DNA of 64,000 bases from Artemia franciscana (GCF_032884065.1 NC_088873.1:25490625-25554624), one strand, 5' to 3'; positions 1-12,360 are shown, counted from the first letter of the stretch. Notes: a model not told the origin generated them from the letters alone. Numbers and translations are program-made.

Positions 1-679
1 GATTTGACAGAGCAATTTTTGAACCTCTGTTGAAATTTTTCTTCAAAGCAATGTGAAATGTGGGCACTATATCTGATATACCCAGATAAGAAAAATATTC
101 AATCAAATAAGTTTCCTGTTTTCAGCAAAAATGAGCTACTGACAATTTTCTAGCTGTATAATGTTCAAACTGTCATCACTTGATTATTTTTTGTAAAAAA
201 GAGTTGGGATCAGCACCAATACATCAAGATACATATTATTTTCTGTAAAATATAGCCATATTGACTTTTTCTTGATAAAATTAAATTGAAATGACAGCTA
301 ATTTTATGTTGACATAAATATATTCCAATTATTGAAAATTCTTGTCTAATATAGTGGAATACCAGACAACTAAAAATGTTCCTTCAGCCAAATTCAAATG
401 TAGATATTGGCTTCTATTATGAGATTCATTTCTTTTGAGAATATATTGTAGTGACCTTGTTGAGATTTTTGAAGGACAGCAACAGGCCCTGTCGAAAAAT
501 TTGACTCTGTTGAAACTTCACTGAACATGTAAAACAGATGAGAACAATTGGTGTCAAAATTCAAGGGTCCTCTGACAAAAACATAGTTGTCGAATTTATA
601 GGCAATTCCTCAGCAACATGAGATTTTAATGATTATTATTTGTAATAATGTTTCACATAAAAAAACTTTTTTTTTTAAT
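1..679. other. AT-rich stretch, no gene seen
   Basis: Low-complexity AT-rich sequence with stops in all frames. I see no coding signal, repeat structure or RNA gene. Confidence 0.5.
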
Positions 680-1045
680 TGTAGTTTTACTGATTTGATG
701 CTAGATTTTTCCATCATCTGAGGCCCCATAATATGGTCACATTTTTCCTTGTGAATCAAAAACTCTGACAGTCTGTGATCTTTCAGAAAGGAAGTCCATA
801 ATCGACTGTGCAACACTTTCATTGACACCTGCAGCCTTCAGTTTGATTACGAACAATTCATAACAAACCTTGTGGAATGCTTTGGACAGATCAAGAAGAA
901 TCTTTTCGACAGGAAGACCCTTGTCAAGCAGTGTAGTAACTAATTCGTATGTTTGGATGAGGTTAGTGTCCACAGATCTACCAGATCTGAATCCATGTTG
1001 TGATGCGGAGAGGATGTTATTGACCTCAAGATGTTCAACTTTTTT
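680..1045 (-). pseudogene. LINE reverse-transcriptase fragment
   Basis: Reading the minus strand from about 1045 gives a continuous stretch typical of the fingers and palm of a non-LTR retrotransposon reverse transcriptase: SASQHGFRSGRS, then ILLDLSKAFHKV (motif A, where the family usually has FDKV), then IMDFLSERSQTVRV. Only about 110 residues survive. The motif C (ADD), thumb and endonuclease parts are absent, and stops follow. The first motif-A aspartate is kept, but the conserved downstream D is H. This is a dead, truncated copy; the clade (CR1/Jockey-like) is inferred from motif style only. Confidence 0.75.
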
Positions 1046-1908
1046 GCTTCTACTATCTTGAAAGTTTTATACATTTACACATTAACAAAGGTTGGAGAGA
1101 AACAAAGAAATAAAGTAAAAAGAATAGGCATGTCACAAGAACCAGGATCTGCCCACAAGTATTTCAACACATGTCCAATTGGGTTCCAACTTATGTCAAA
1201 ATTGGGTAACTTTTTGTTCTGTCAAATTTATACATGAAAATGCTCAAACTTAAGAAAATCGAAGTTTTGTACTCTTTTCTGATAAGACTTCGAACTTCTA
1301 ATCAAACAGTTAGATCAGTAGATGTTTCTTTTACATACTGGAACCCTTTTTAAACCAAATGTCTTTAAATTAAGCTCCTGATATAGAAAAAGAGGTGTTT
1401 TACAAAAACTGTTGAATCATCAGTACCTTTATCCTGTGCCTTTATTATTAGTTCTAGGAAGGGAAGAGGTTATAGTGCTCCCCCTATTACAACAGTCTTT
1501 TTCTATGAGCAATGTTCCATTATCATAACAATAATGGAACAAGCAAGACAGGGTATCAAGAGCCTTGTCAGAAAACTTCCTGGGGAGTGACAAATTCTAC
1601 CAGGCGTTTTGTTTTCAGCTATCTTAAATATTAATATTTCTCTTTTGGTATTTAAATACAGTGATTCAATATGTTCAAAAATACATATATAAAGTATTTA
1701 GGCATAACAGAACCCATTATAGAGGTTGTAATGGCTTCAACCACATGGAAGATGAAAAGTCACTCAAAATTTCAATTTGTACAAACAATATTTTTTTCTT
1801 AAATAAGAACAACTGCTGAAACACAAATCAATTTTAATAACAAGCTATTTTATTCACTAAAATCTTCAGTGTAGTGACCAAGGTGTTGACTACACGAATC
1901 AAAAGCAA
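1046..1908. other. No recognised feature
   Basis: AT-rich sequence with short ORFs only. None shows a domain or a splice context I can support. Confidence 0.45.
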
Positions 1909-2022
1909 CCTTTAGGAATGATATATGCACTACTTAAGTATTCTAAAATGCTTTAAGGTAGTTTACCTTTAGGAATGATATACACCCTACTTAAATATTC
2001 TAAAATTCTTTAAAGTAGTTTT
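1909..2022. repeat. 57-bp tandem duplication
   Basis: Two adjacent units, 1909-1965 and 1966-2022, both begin CCTTTAGGAATGATATA and both end in TTTAA-G-TAGTTT. They differ at a handful of positions, so this is a moderately old tandem duplication in non-coding DNA. Confidence 0.85.
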
Positions 2023-2438
2023 CTGAAATTTAAAGGACTTTCTTTAGAATTGGTCATGCATTAGAGCAATTAAAAAACATAAAAAAAAAATACATGGAAG
2101 GCATTACTTAAGCAGAACTACAGTGGGTTATTATTCAGTGGTCCCTCAGAAGGAAAAAAAGTAAGAAAAGAATTCTTACTTCAAAATATAAAAAAAATTA
2201 TGGTTAGGCTATATAGCCTACATAAAAAATATATTTTAGGCACTTTCAATTTTATTCACTTTTAATCTACTTTTTTCTTACAAAGGTATTGATTTTCCTT
2301 TATCATAAAATTGCATGCCATTGGAATTGAAAAATTTGCAGTAAGAATGCCTGTTTTATTTTAGAATTCTAAAGATTTTCTTTGAAACAAAATAATATTT
2401 ATAGCATTCTTATAACATAACAAGAGCTAAGAGCTCAT

Positions 2439-4325
2439 ATGGCACTTGTGACAAGGCAAGAAGAGCTAAGAGCCAAGAGCTCATATGGTATGAGCTCTAA
2501 CAAAATTCTAAGAATCAATAGATTGATTTAAAAAGAAAATCAGAAGCTTAATGCCGGTCAGGATTTAAAATAAGAGCTCTGAGTCACAATGTCCTTCTAA
2601 ATATCAAAATTCATTAAGATCCGGTCACCCACTCGTAAGTTATAAATACCTAATTTTTTTTCTAATTTTCCCTCTCTCTTTAGCCCCCCAGATGGTCGAA
2701 ACTGGGAAAACGACTTTATCAAGTCAATTTGTGCAGCTCCCTGACACGCCTACCAATTTTCATCATCCTAGCAGGTCCAGAAGCACCAAACTCGCCACAT
2801 CACTGAACCCCTCCCCCCAACTCCCCCAAAGAGAGTGAATCCAATACGGTTACGTCAATCACGTATCAAGGACATTTGCTTATTCTATCCACCAAGCTTC
2901 ATTCCAATTTCCTCCACTCCAAGTGTTTCCCAAGATTTCCCCCTCAAACTCCCCTCAATGTCAAAAGATCTGATCGGGATTTGAAATAAGAGCTCTGAGA
3001 CACAAATTCCTTCTAAATGTCAAATTTCATTAAGATCCAATCACCTATTCGTAAGATAAAAATACCCCAATTTTCACGTTTTCCAAGAATTCCAGTTTCC
3101 CCCTCCAACTCCCCCCAATGTCAAAGGATCTGGTCGGAATTTAAAATTAGAGCTTTAAAGCACAAGATCCTTCTAAATATCAAATTTCATTAAGATCTGG
3201 TCACCCTTTCTAAGTTACAAATACCTCAATTTTCAAAATTACCCCCCCCCCCAACTCCACCAAAGAGGGCAGGTCCGGTTCGGTTATGTCAGTCATGTAT
3301 CTTAGACAGGTTTTTATTCTTCCCATCCAGTTTCATCCTGATCTCTCCACTTTAAGTATTTTCTAAGATTTCCACACACCCCCCCCAAATGCCCCCTCCC
3401 CCCAATGACGCTGGATCCGGTTGAGATTTGAAATAAGAGATCCGAGTTAGAGGTCCTTCTAAATATGAAGTTTCATGAAGATCCAATCACTCCTTCATAA
3501 GTTAAAAAACGTCATTTTTTCTAATTTTTCAGAATTAACCCCCCCCCCCCCAATAGAGCAGATCCGTTCCAATTATGTAAATCACGTATCTAAGACTTCT
3601 GCTTATTTTTCCCACTAAGTTTCATCTCGATCCCTCCAATCTAAGCGTTTTCTGTGATTTTAGGTTCCCCTACTGCAAACTCCCCCCAATGTCACCAGAT
3701 CCGGTCGGGATTTAAAATTAGAGCTTTGAGGCACGATATCCTTCTAAATATCAAATTTCATTGAGATCAAATCACCCGTTTGTAAGTTAAAATACCACAT
3801 TTTTCTAATTTTTCAGAATTACCCCCCCCCCCCCAACTACCCCAAAGAGAGCAGATCCATTCCGGTTATGTTAATCATGTATCTAGGACTTGTGATTATT
3901 TTTCCCATTAAGTTTCATCCCAATCCCTCCACTCTAAGTGTTTTCCAAGATTTTAGGTTTCCCCCTCCCAACTCCCCCCCCCCAATGTCAACAGATCCGG
4001 TCAGGATTTAAAATAACAGCTCTGAGACACGATATCCTTCCAAACATCAAATTTCATTAAGATCTGATCAACTGTTTATAAGTTAAAAATACTTCTATTT
4101 TTCTATTTTTTCCAAATTAATGGGCCCCCACTCCCCCCCCCAGATGGTCAAGTCGGGAAAATGACTATTTTTAATTTAATCTGGTCCAGTCCCTGATACG
4201 CCTGCCAAATTTCATTGTCCAAGCTTACCTGGAAGTGCCTAAAGTAGCAAAACCAGGACCAACAGACAGACAGACCAACAGAATTTGCCATTGCTATATG
4301 TCACTTGGTTAATACCAAGTGCCAT
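2439..4325. repeat. Composite dispersed repeat with 10-bp inverted ends
   Basis: The block opens with ATGGCACTTG (2439-2448) and closes with its reverse complement CAAGTGCCAT (4316-4325). The closing end also forms a hairpin, CACTTGGT-TAAT-ACCAAGTG. Inside, a module carrying AGAGCTCTGAG, CCTTCTAAATATCAAATTTC and GATCCGGTCACCC recurs at about 2555, 2972, 3142, 3426, 3705 and 4003. Between copies lie C-rich tracts and a second module with TTTCATCCCGATCCCTCC. Related segments around GATGGTC-AA appear near both ends (2690 and 4143). No coding capacity is seen. It is probably a non-autonomous mobile element that has gained internal tandem copies; the class is unknown. Confidence 0.7.
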
Positions 4326-5346
4326 AAAAACAAATAATCATAGTGGTATTTAAAGGATTCTGTTTTAAACTGTAATGTATCCTATTTCATTTTATTATTT
4401 AGCTTTACTCAATATCTAACTAATCTTTATTCATTAGCATATTTAAATAATTAAGTAGCCTAGGCCCAAACCCAATTTAATTTGAAATTATACTAATGTT
4501 TAATTTCCAAATCTATTCTTAGTATGCTATAGCCTAGCCATAATTTACCTGCATACTATAAGCATGTTACAAATGGCATTTTGTTTCAATGAAAATATTC
4601 AGGAATTCTCAAACACCAATGCTATTCTTATCCTGAGATTTTCAGATCCAAAGGCATGCAATCTTAGAAACAAGGACATCTCTGAAAACAAGTCCATAAA
4701 AGGTGAAAAAGCTGGAAAATGTGTTGACTAAAATTTGTTGGTAAACTTTTATCTTAAAACATCAATTAGCTAAGACAAAACTGAATACATTACTTCATAC
4801 CTTTTTTTTATACTCTTTCATAAGTCAATAATTGCTTCTAGGGAAAATGACAATCTAAAAAAAAAACTGGCTGGTGAGGAAAAATTGCCATTTGTAGCTG
4901 ATTCAGGGATGATAATTATTACTTTAATATAGTAAAATGTTATTTTGAAAACAAATTTTCAGGAATTTTCAAAAACAGTCTTAAGTTCAAAAATGACATC
5001 ACAGAAAATTGACATCATTTTTGAGGGGTTTTTAGCTCTTTAAAAAATTTCTGGTGAAATCTAAGTTTAGCTACTTTTTGCTATCTTGGAAAGAGGATAG
5101 GTTAGGAGAATGAAACTTTGAGGGGTGGGTTGACAGACAAAAGTATATCCCAAGAAGGTATTTTGATGTGTCAAATACAGCCATATAATTTCCCATATAA
5201 AATCTGAAGTTTTGAATTATATCACTTTTGCAATCTGATTTCAAAATAGTAGAAAAACATTTTTTCTTGAAGTATTCAATACACTAGCCAATGAATTTGA
5301 TACAAAAACCTAGTCTTATAGAGTAAATCAGCTTTTTGTGACTTTT
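4326..5346. other. No recognised feature
   Basis: AT-rich non-coding sequence. No ORF, RNA gene or clear repeat was found. Confidence 0.45.
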
Positions 5347-5672
5347 TAGCATAAATGGGAGACAGTAACAACAGCAATCAAAGGGATAAAATTAACCCTT
5401 GACTGGGCTGCCCACTTAATTCAACAATCTGTCTTGGCTTTTTTCTACAATTGGCCATGACTTTGACTTTTCCCACAACTATTCCCTCTTTTTTAAATTC
5501 AAAATTCCGTTGATTTTTGAATTTAAAAAAGAGGGGATAGTTGTGGGAAAAGTCAAAGTCATGGCCAATTGTAGAAAAAAGCCAAGACAGATTGTTGAAT
5601 TAAGTGGGCAGCCCAGTCAAGGGTTAATTTTATCCCTTTGATTGCTGTTGTTACTGTCTCCCATTTATGCTA
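5347..5672. repeat. Near-perfect inverted repeat (158-bp arms)
   Basis: Left arm 5347-5504 and right arm 5515-5672 are reverse complements over 158 bp. I find a single mismatch (left ATTCCCTC against right GAGGGGAT), around a 10-base spacer at 5505-5514. The arms contain no ORF of note. It could be a young foldback element, a locally inverted duplication, or a long-read assembly artefact; the one mismatch argues mildly against a pure artefact. Confidence 0.9.
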
Positions 5673-6906
5673 CACCTTTCCGTGCATGTGTGTCCCTTCA
5701 CAAATGCCGAACTAGAGTCGTACCTGTTGGAGGTTCTCGCTGGGGAACACATGCAGGTTGACTTACTTGAAAATTTTTCTCTCATGGCTATCACTTCAAC
5801 ATTTCATAAGAAAAAAACCTCTTATCACAATGAAGGGCAAAGTCATGACTTGGAGTAAAAAATAGCAAATGGAGTTAGCTTCTTAATTCTATAAAGGATT
5901 AGCATCTTATCAAGATTCAATTACTGCAAAGGCATGATATCATATTGGGGAGAGGTCAAACATTGCAAAAGGGCAGGATAAAAACCTTTTGTAACTCAGT
6001 CAAGTTCTAGGATGGACAATGGAGTTTTAGAAGAGTGTTAGTCAAGAGATAATTTTAAGAGAATTTTGAAGCAATACTGACTTGTCCCTAAACCTAAGTT
6101 TATGTGAGTTTTAATACCCAATTTGTACAAGTGCTTTTACTGGACAATTTGTATGTAAGTACTGAAATAAAAATATTGTCTATTAACCATCTTTGCATAT
6201 GAATCCAGACACCAGGTAGTATTCTTGTTGTCTTAGGAATGCTCTCTAGGGACTTTATGTCATAAAGTAAGACCCATCCACCCCTAAGATGATTCTATTG
6301 CAGACAATATTGGACATTATCAATCATATACCCCTATCAAAATCTTTCACCCATTTAGCTCCCATAACATTATCACTTTAAGTCAAACCCCCTATAATAT
6401 TTAGTATGACCATATTTATATTAACAACCCCCCCCCATATTATCATTATTAATACCCCCCCCCCATAACAGAAGCACCTACCTCTAATCCTTCTCCCTCT
6501 AGAATACAGTGACTTTTGATGACCTTTCAAAATCTGTGCGATGAAAGTGAATCCTTGCAAAACAGATCAAGCTTAAATGAAGTAGTGTTTTTAGCTTCAC
6601 AAGTATACTCAATCCCAATTGATGAGATTTCAAAGATCTGCAAATACATTTCTTAAAGATAGAAAAAACCCATTGATGCATTAATGGATACATATGTTTT
6701 TTAATTATCTTTTGACTTACTACTACAGAAAAATTACCAGTGACAACTGGAAATAGTATTTAAAATATAATTTCATTCATATAGTAAAACCCCAACATTT
6801 CCCTTGGCTTCAAAACTCTGCCCATTTTACACATTTTTAGTTTGTTGAAGAGGGATATTAGAAAGCTAAAAAATGGATGCACTTCTAGAATTAGCATTTT
6901 AAAGTA
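5673..6906. other. No recognised gene; C-rich tracts
   Basis: AT-rich non-coding sequence with two C-rich tracts near 6427 and 6456 in otherwise simple ATT/ATTATT sequence. The short ORFs here are not supported. Confidence 0.4.
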
Positions 6907-7525
6907 CTCTAAACTTGAAACCAAGCTGCTTTGCAGCATAGGGTAAACATTTAATTTTGTTCCAAGTGCTTTAAAGTGTGTATTACTACATATAGAAAGA
7001 TTCTAATGATAGCATAGTGTTTCTTTGTCACTGTTAGAAAAGCCCATCCATTTCTGGTTGACCCTCTTCTTCCACAGGGCAAACTGAAAATGCATAAAGT
7101 AGGCTTGCTTACAGGTAACATTACCTATAGAGCAAAGCATATTGGTCCATGAGCCCTCCAGACAGCAGGACCAGGTCTGTATTCTATATTTACTTGGTAA
7201 ACCTTGTTTGATTTTTTTTTTTTTCGTTTTATTAGTCTTTGTTGAATAAATATAGAATACAGACCTTACCCTGCTGCCCACAGGGATCATGGACTAATAA
7301 ACTTTGCTCTGTAGGTAATGTTATCTGTAGCAAGCCTACTTTATGCATTTTTAGTCTTATTAGAGAGGGATTTTAGAAATCTAAAAAATCAATGTGCTTC
7401 TCTAATAATGACAAAGAAACAATATGTGATCATCAGAATCTTGCTATATACAGTAATAGCCTACACAATTTAGAGCACTTGGAACAAAAGTAAACATTTA
7501 CCCAGCACAGTTTCAAGTTTAGACA
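6907..7525. repeat. Old foldback element, ~290-bp arms
   Basis: The left arm (6907 to about 7196, starting CTCTAAACTTGAAAC) pairs with the right arm (about 7237-7525, ending GTTTCAAGTTTAGAC). Shared blocks run the whole length, for example ATGCATAAAGTAGGCTTGC with its complement and GTCTGTATTCTATATTTA with its complement. Divergence is substantial. A segment of the right arm (about 7340-7420) is also present as a direct copy just left of the element at about 6832-6895. The 95-codon minus-strand ORF inside it follows from the arm sequence and is not credible as a gene. Confidence 0.8.
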
Positions 7526-9811
7526 CCATGTGATGAAACTAAACATTTACTGACTATTGAGACTAGTGGAGGCCTATTTACCTTTTCTGAATCATCTACA
7601 AATTTTAATTTTTCTTAATATCCATTTTTTCAAAAACATTTTTAAAATATTAGTAATTAAGCCAATAGGTTGTTTTGAACCTTTTTAGCCCTTCAAGGGC
7701 TCAAAATATAATTTCCACATTACATATTTGTTGAATTAGGCCATTGAAAGAGCATAAAAGAGGCATCAAGTGAAGTATTCATCCTAGCTAGGTTATGTTG
7801 TTGGCAGTAGGCTATAAGCCTAGGACCCTAGCTATACATACGAAAACATGCTAAGAAAGTAGTAGGCCTACTTACTTCATAATACGCAGAGTAATCCTAA
7901 TTAACACATTTTGAAGGAGGAGAAACTTTGTCTTCACTTCTTTCATTGTTGTAGGCCTAGAAAATCTTTAATAAATTTCTTGAATGCCTTTTTCTGTTTT
8001 TAAATACTCTACATATCTAACTAAACACCACCAGTGTCATCTAATTATTTCTCAAAGAAATATGCCAATAGAAAAATAGTGATAAATTAGGTTAGGTTGG
8101 ATGGTATTTGTTTATAGGCCTAAATATTTTTTGAGACTTAGAGTTTGGACACAAATGATGTGATAGAAAAGCTGGTTCTGAAGTATGTATTGTTCCCTTA
8201 TATATAGCAAGGAGCCTAAGTGTACACCTCGTTGGCTACTAAGTTACTGATTTTTCTGCATATTATGAAGTTTTCTTTCTTCTGAGGGGGTAAACCACTA
8301 ACCCTGCATTCTAGAGTGCTGTCTCTGACTAGCCTAAAGAGTTATCATGTTGACCAATCAGGGCTGTTTAAAAGCATTAACTTGTAAAATTTTTAGTTGA
8401 AATGTTGTGAATCTTACTTTTCTTCGACCAAATTTTGAGGTTTACCAATTCATACAGAATTTTTCTTTTTCGGTTGGAGTGCCATATTTTGGGGTCCGAC
8501 ACACATAGCTTTTTTTGGGTACTGACTTCAGCAGCTGAGCGGGCAAACGATAGTGGTAATATGATAATACTCTTTGCTTGAGATTGTCAAACAGTTTAAC
8601 TGCTCTCTCTATTCATCCCCCTACTTTTCAGGTATCAGATTCTAGTATAGGCCCTGAAACGAAAAGGCTTTTTCGGGACCGATTTCAGCAACTCAGTCGG
8701 AAAGCCATCGTAACAACAGTATTCAACTGCATGTTTTAAATAGTTGCATGATTGATCTCAACTTATTATTTAATTCTTTAATTATTTCTATTAAGTTCAT
8801 TTATAATTAAATTTTCATCTTTTTAGATTTCTATTAGACTCATAAATTCAAATAAATTTTAAATTCTATCGTTATTAAACTATAAAAGTCTTTTATTATT
8901 AAATATTTATTTATCTTATTATTATTTTGTTCTTTTGATTTTCCTGCTGAAGAGAAGGACACACTTGATGATATTTTTTATGGTCACGATAAAATTTGGC
9001 GTTGTTTTTGTCAGCACCTAAAACTAAAAAAACATTTTAAGTTTAAATAAACGTCATTTATTTTGCAAATCGGTGCCGATTTGGTAGTTTGACACCACAA
9101 GAAGCCATATGCATTGAGTTGTTATGCGTTGACAAGCACTTTGCTTTACGAGTTTTCAGAGCTCCATGCTCAAACACAAATATGCTGCAAACCATTTTCA
9201 GTAACCATGTTCTCTTATGCGTTCAACCAAGATTTAATCAATCTGGTACCAACTGAAACAATGAGTTTGAAATTGGTATTGTTCTGCGCAACAAAACTTT
9301 TCACAGGATAAAACAGGAAAACATAATCTCCAAAAAACGGGATTTTTGTCAAAAACTCCTTATTCCAGGTTTATTAGGAGAATACAAATTTTAGAATTGA
9401 AAAATTGAAGCTTTTTTGTTTCTAAAGAAATAAAAGAACTAGACTATACTGCAGGCTCTGTTATAAGACTATGAAAACTGGACTAAATCCTGCACACATC
9501 TGTTAGTATATGAAACTTCAGGCTTCATTAATTTTAGTTTTTATCATTTTCTCATCCTTTTTATTAATTTTTCAATGTTGCCACAAATAACTTTGGAACC
9601 GTAAATTTCAATTCAGTATATCAGTGGGCTATAGATTATATGAGGTTGGGTTAAACACAAAAAAAAAACAGTAGCTGAAAACTGTTTGTAATATATTCGT
9701 GTTAAACTTGGTGTTCTGAAAACGAGTAATGTGGGGCTGGGTGGAGTCTTGTTTCGGAACCCACAGGCTGAAAACAAGCGGAGTTCTTCAATCATCTTTG
9801 AAGTTTAAAGA
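7526..9811. other. No recognised gene
   Basis: AT-rich non-coding DNA. Two loosely similar stretches (about 8465-8570 and 8650-8730) share TTTTTCGG-ACCGA-TTCAGCA-CT-AG-CGG style blocks and may be an old local duplication. I see no coding signal or RNA gene. Confidence 0.4.
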
Positions 9812-10108
9812 TTAGTTCAGAGGATAGAAGCAAAGGGTTAAATATTTTTTGCCTGTTTCGCCAGGAGTAATATTCTCCTTAATCCCAACATGTCTGAGAA
9901 TGTGGTGGAGCTTCTCTTCAATGCTATTTGCAAGGATTGTTCTAATTAAGTACTTACCAAATCCAAATTTCTTTGAAGAATGGTCACCTGAGTGTTTAGT
10001 CAATGAGATGGAAGACTGAGAAACCAAAGAAGTGATTACCAACTTAGTTTGCAGCGGATTTTTTGCTAGGATAAAGGACAAAGCATCCTCTAGATCTGTT
10101 GATGGCAC
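9812..10108 (-). CDS. Unrecognised 98-codon ORF, possible exon
   Basis: An open minus-strand frame of 98 codons from an ATG; the frame stays open about 10 codons further upstream. The product is hydrophilic with mixed charge and has the composition of ordinary protein (SKKFGFGKYLIRTI, then EEKLHHILRHVGIKE), unlike the low-complexity ORFs around it. No signal peptide or membrane segment is seen, and I recognise no domain. It could be a terminal exon of an unknown gene, a fragment of a mobile element, or chance. No strong splice acceptor was confirmed. Confidence 0.25.
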   Translation of the reverse strand: MPSTDLEDALSFILAKNPLQTKLVITSLVSQSSISLTKHSGDHSSKKFGFGKYLIRTILANSIEEKLHHILRHVGIKENITPGETGKKYLTLCFYPLN

Positions 10109-10403
10109 GTTGGGAATGAAAGAGTCATTTGAGTTGTGAAGTCTTTTTTACGGAAATTGGTTGGAAGTCTGGCTTCCAACTTTCCGTCAACGGGGATAAA
10201 TCTCCAGGCCCTGTATTACCAAGCTGAGCATAAATTCCCTTTGCTTTTATCGGGTTTCAGATAACCATTGGAAATTAAACATCGATAGATAGAAATATTT
10301 TAATGAAAGGGCCAGAGAACAGGGAGTTGGTTACAAGATACCTTTAATTAATGTTTGTTGGAATACCCATGGTAGGTCTTTCTTATGAAAGTTAACTAGA
10401 TCT

Positions 10404-10421
10404 ACGTTGCATATGCAACGT
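10404..10421. repeat. Perfect 18-bp palindrome
   Basis: ACGTTGCATATGCAACGT is its own reverse complement. It lies 40 bp before another hairpin at 10461-10480 in non-coding DNA. Confidence 0.9.
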
Positions 10422-10460
10422 GAGGTGGTGCAGCAACCTTTTTCCGGCTTCACCGAGTAG

Positions 10461-10480
10461 AGTGTTGCGAGAGCAACACT
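10461..10480. repeat. Hairpin, 8-bp stem and GAGA loop
   Basis: AGTGTTGC, a four-base loop GAGA, then GCAACACT. The stem shares the core GTTGC with the palindrome at 10404-10421, so the two probably belong to one repeat. Confidence 0.85.
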
Positions 10481-10536
10481 TTGGTTTTGTTTCCTCGCTT
10501 AGATTAAATGCTGAAGTGGTTAATCCGAAAGGATCT

Positions 10537-10790
10537 TAAAATAAATACTAGGTACACCGACTTGCAAAAGTTGTAAACCCCTCATCGCTGAAGATGATTG
10601 TAGCCTAACAACCGATTATTACTTACAAGTTCCCTGCATGTATTACTGCTGGAACCAAATTGGTTTAACCATCAAATACACCGGAAACAAATATTAGGTA
10701 CACTAACTAGCAAAAGTTGCGAGCCCCTCATTTTGGAAGATGATTGTAAGCTAACAGCCAGCTGTTGCTTAAAACTCCCCTATATGCCTC
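10537..10790. repeat. Two diverged direct repeats, ~100 bp each
   Basis: Units at about 10537-10640 and 10685-10790 share AGGTACAC-GACTTGCAAAAGTTG, CCCCTCAT, GAAGATGATTGTA-CTAACA and CC-GTTGCTTA blocks. They are separated by about 45 bp. Confidence 0.75.
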
Positions 10791-10798
10791 ACAATTGG

Positions 10799-11402
10799 TA
10801 TCGGCCTATTTTTGGTTTCAGTGTGTACCTTGCTGCTGAAGTTGTCAACCCCTTTAAACTTTGAAACTGGTATATCTCATAAAGGAATTTTTCTACCAAA
10901 AAATGGATGACATACTTTAATAAGCTCATCAAGAGCTATCGACTGCAGTCGAAAAAAAACTATCTGTCTTTAAAAATTGACTTTTTTGCCGTAGGCAAAG
11001 TCTCTAACGTCATCACCTAGAAACGAGCAAATGATAAACTCTAATTTCCTTAGCAATGGGAAACATTTTAAAGTTTAAAAGGCACATTTAATGCTATTTC
11101 TGTACCGGTCTGTTTTTGGTTTTAATTTGTGCCTTACTATTGAAGTTGTCAACCCGTTTAAACTTTCAAACTGGTATATCTAATGAAAGACCAAAGAATG
11201 GATGATATATACTTTGATCAGCTCATCGAGAGATATCGAGTGCCGTCGAAAAAAATCCATCTGTCTTAGTTCAAATGTTGACTTTTTTGCCGTAGGCCAA
11301 GTTTTTAACGTTATCACTTAGAAAGGAGCAAAGGATAAACTCCTATTTCTTTACCAATGTGAGAATTTTTAAGGTTTAAGAGGTACATCTGATACCATTT
11401 CT
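10799..11402. repeat. ~300-bp tandem duplication
   Basis: The unit starting near 10799 and that starting near 11101 share, in order, TTTTTGGTTT, GAAGTTGTCAACCC, TTTAAACTTT-AAACTGGTAT, GCTCATC-AGAG-TATCGA, GACTTTTTTGCCGTAGGC and GGATAAACTC-TATTTC. The period is about 300 bp with moderate divergence. No reading frame is preserved between copies, so this is a non-coding duplication. Confidence 0.85.
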
Positions 11403-11639
11403 CTGTTGCAATCCCAATTGCAAAAAACCGAATGATAAATTCAGCTGAAATCACGAACAAAAATGGCTAGAAACAATAGATGGTAGTACTTTCGCTCCCC
11501 ACTTTTTTATTTCTGTAATTTTTTCTATTTATAACTCAAAGAAGATACATTGGCTGTGGGACCGGGCAACTGCTGCATATATTTAACACTTATAGATTTT
11601 AGTCCATCTTCAATTTAAAACTGATCCCTGCCTGCTTGC

Positions 11640-11945
11640 TTGCTAGAACGGAGCTTTCCACTCGAAAGCAGACACAATGTTTGATGAAACGAAAGCTTGA
11701 CTGCATAAGTTCAGATAGTTCTCTCTGACATAGGCTATAAAACTCCAAGTTACTTCATACACTATAGGCTCTGGCTCAAGGAAAAGCAAAAACCATCATT
11801 TTGGCCCTAGGGCTCTACCAAGCTTTCCAAAATGCAAAGTCATATTCATCAATCTGGCCTAAGGTCCACACTTTCCGTAAAACCTCAGAGGTTAGACCCT
11901 TACCACTTTCTAGGAATAACCTAAAATCGGGGTACTAACGAATTT
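11640..11945. repeat. Dispersed repeat copy, empty site for a MITE
   Basis: The segment around 11855-11925 (GGCCTAAGGTC, CTTTCCGTAAAA, GGTTAGACCCTTA, CACTTTCT) is homologous to the sequence flanking the MITE at 56044-56427. Here it is uninterrupted. The rest of the block is non-coding. Confidence 0.65.
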
Positions 11946-12054
11946 CTCAGAAAAAGTCAAAGAAAAGAAGAGTAATATCAAAAGCAGTGCAATATCATTG
12001 CCTTAACAAATAACGAAGTTGGCACAATGAATTATTTCTTTCTTTTTTTTGCAT

Positions 12055-12360
12055 CTTCTGACCAAGGCACTTCGTATAGATGGAATTTTCTTAGAAACTT
12101 CAGAAGGGGCTCATTTGAAATTGAAATAGCAAGTGCTCTCTTGAAGAGATAAAAGTGATCGAAGGGCAACTGCCCGCCCTTTGTCTTTTTTGGTTTTAGA
12201 CAAAGGCACTTCGTATAGAAGAAGTTGTCGTAGAAACTTAGAAAGGGGCTAATTCAATTGGGAGTTGCAACGTCTAGTGTCATTTCTAACACTCAAAAGT
12301 GATTGGAGGGCAACACCTCCCCCCTACGCCAATCATTTCTCCTAGTGTATCCAAAAAGGG
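12055..12360. repeat. Two monomers of the C-rich satellite family
   Basis: Two copies (from about 12062 and 12196) each run GGCACTTCGTATAGA, then an AGAAACTT block, GGGGCT, then AAAGTGAT-G-AGGGCAAC followed by a C-rich tract. They belong to the family that forms the arrays at 14.8-17.0, 18.3-18.9 and 26.6-30.4 kb. Confidence 0.75.

Noticed and set aside
2540-4100. Regular repeats that could suggest a CRISPR-like or satellite array
   Set aside because: Units are about 280 bp, irregularly spaced, diverged and bounded by inverted ends; this fits a composite mobile element in a eukaryote.
9613-9795. 60-codon minus-strand ORF next to the 9812-10108 frame
   Set aside because: A different frame, separated by stops; no evidence that it continues the neighbouring ORF.
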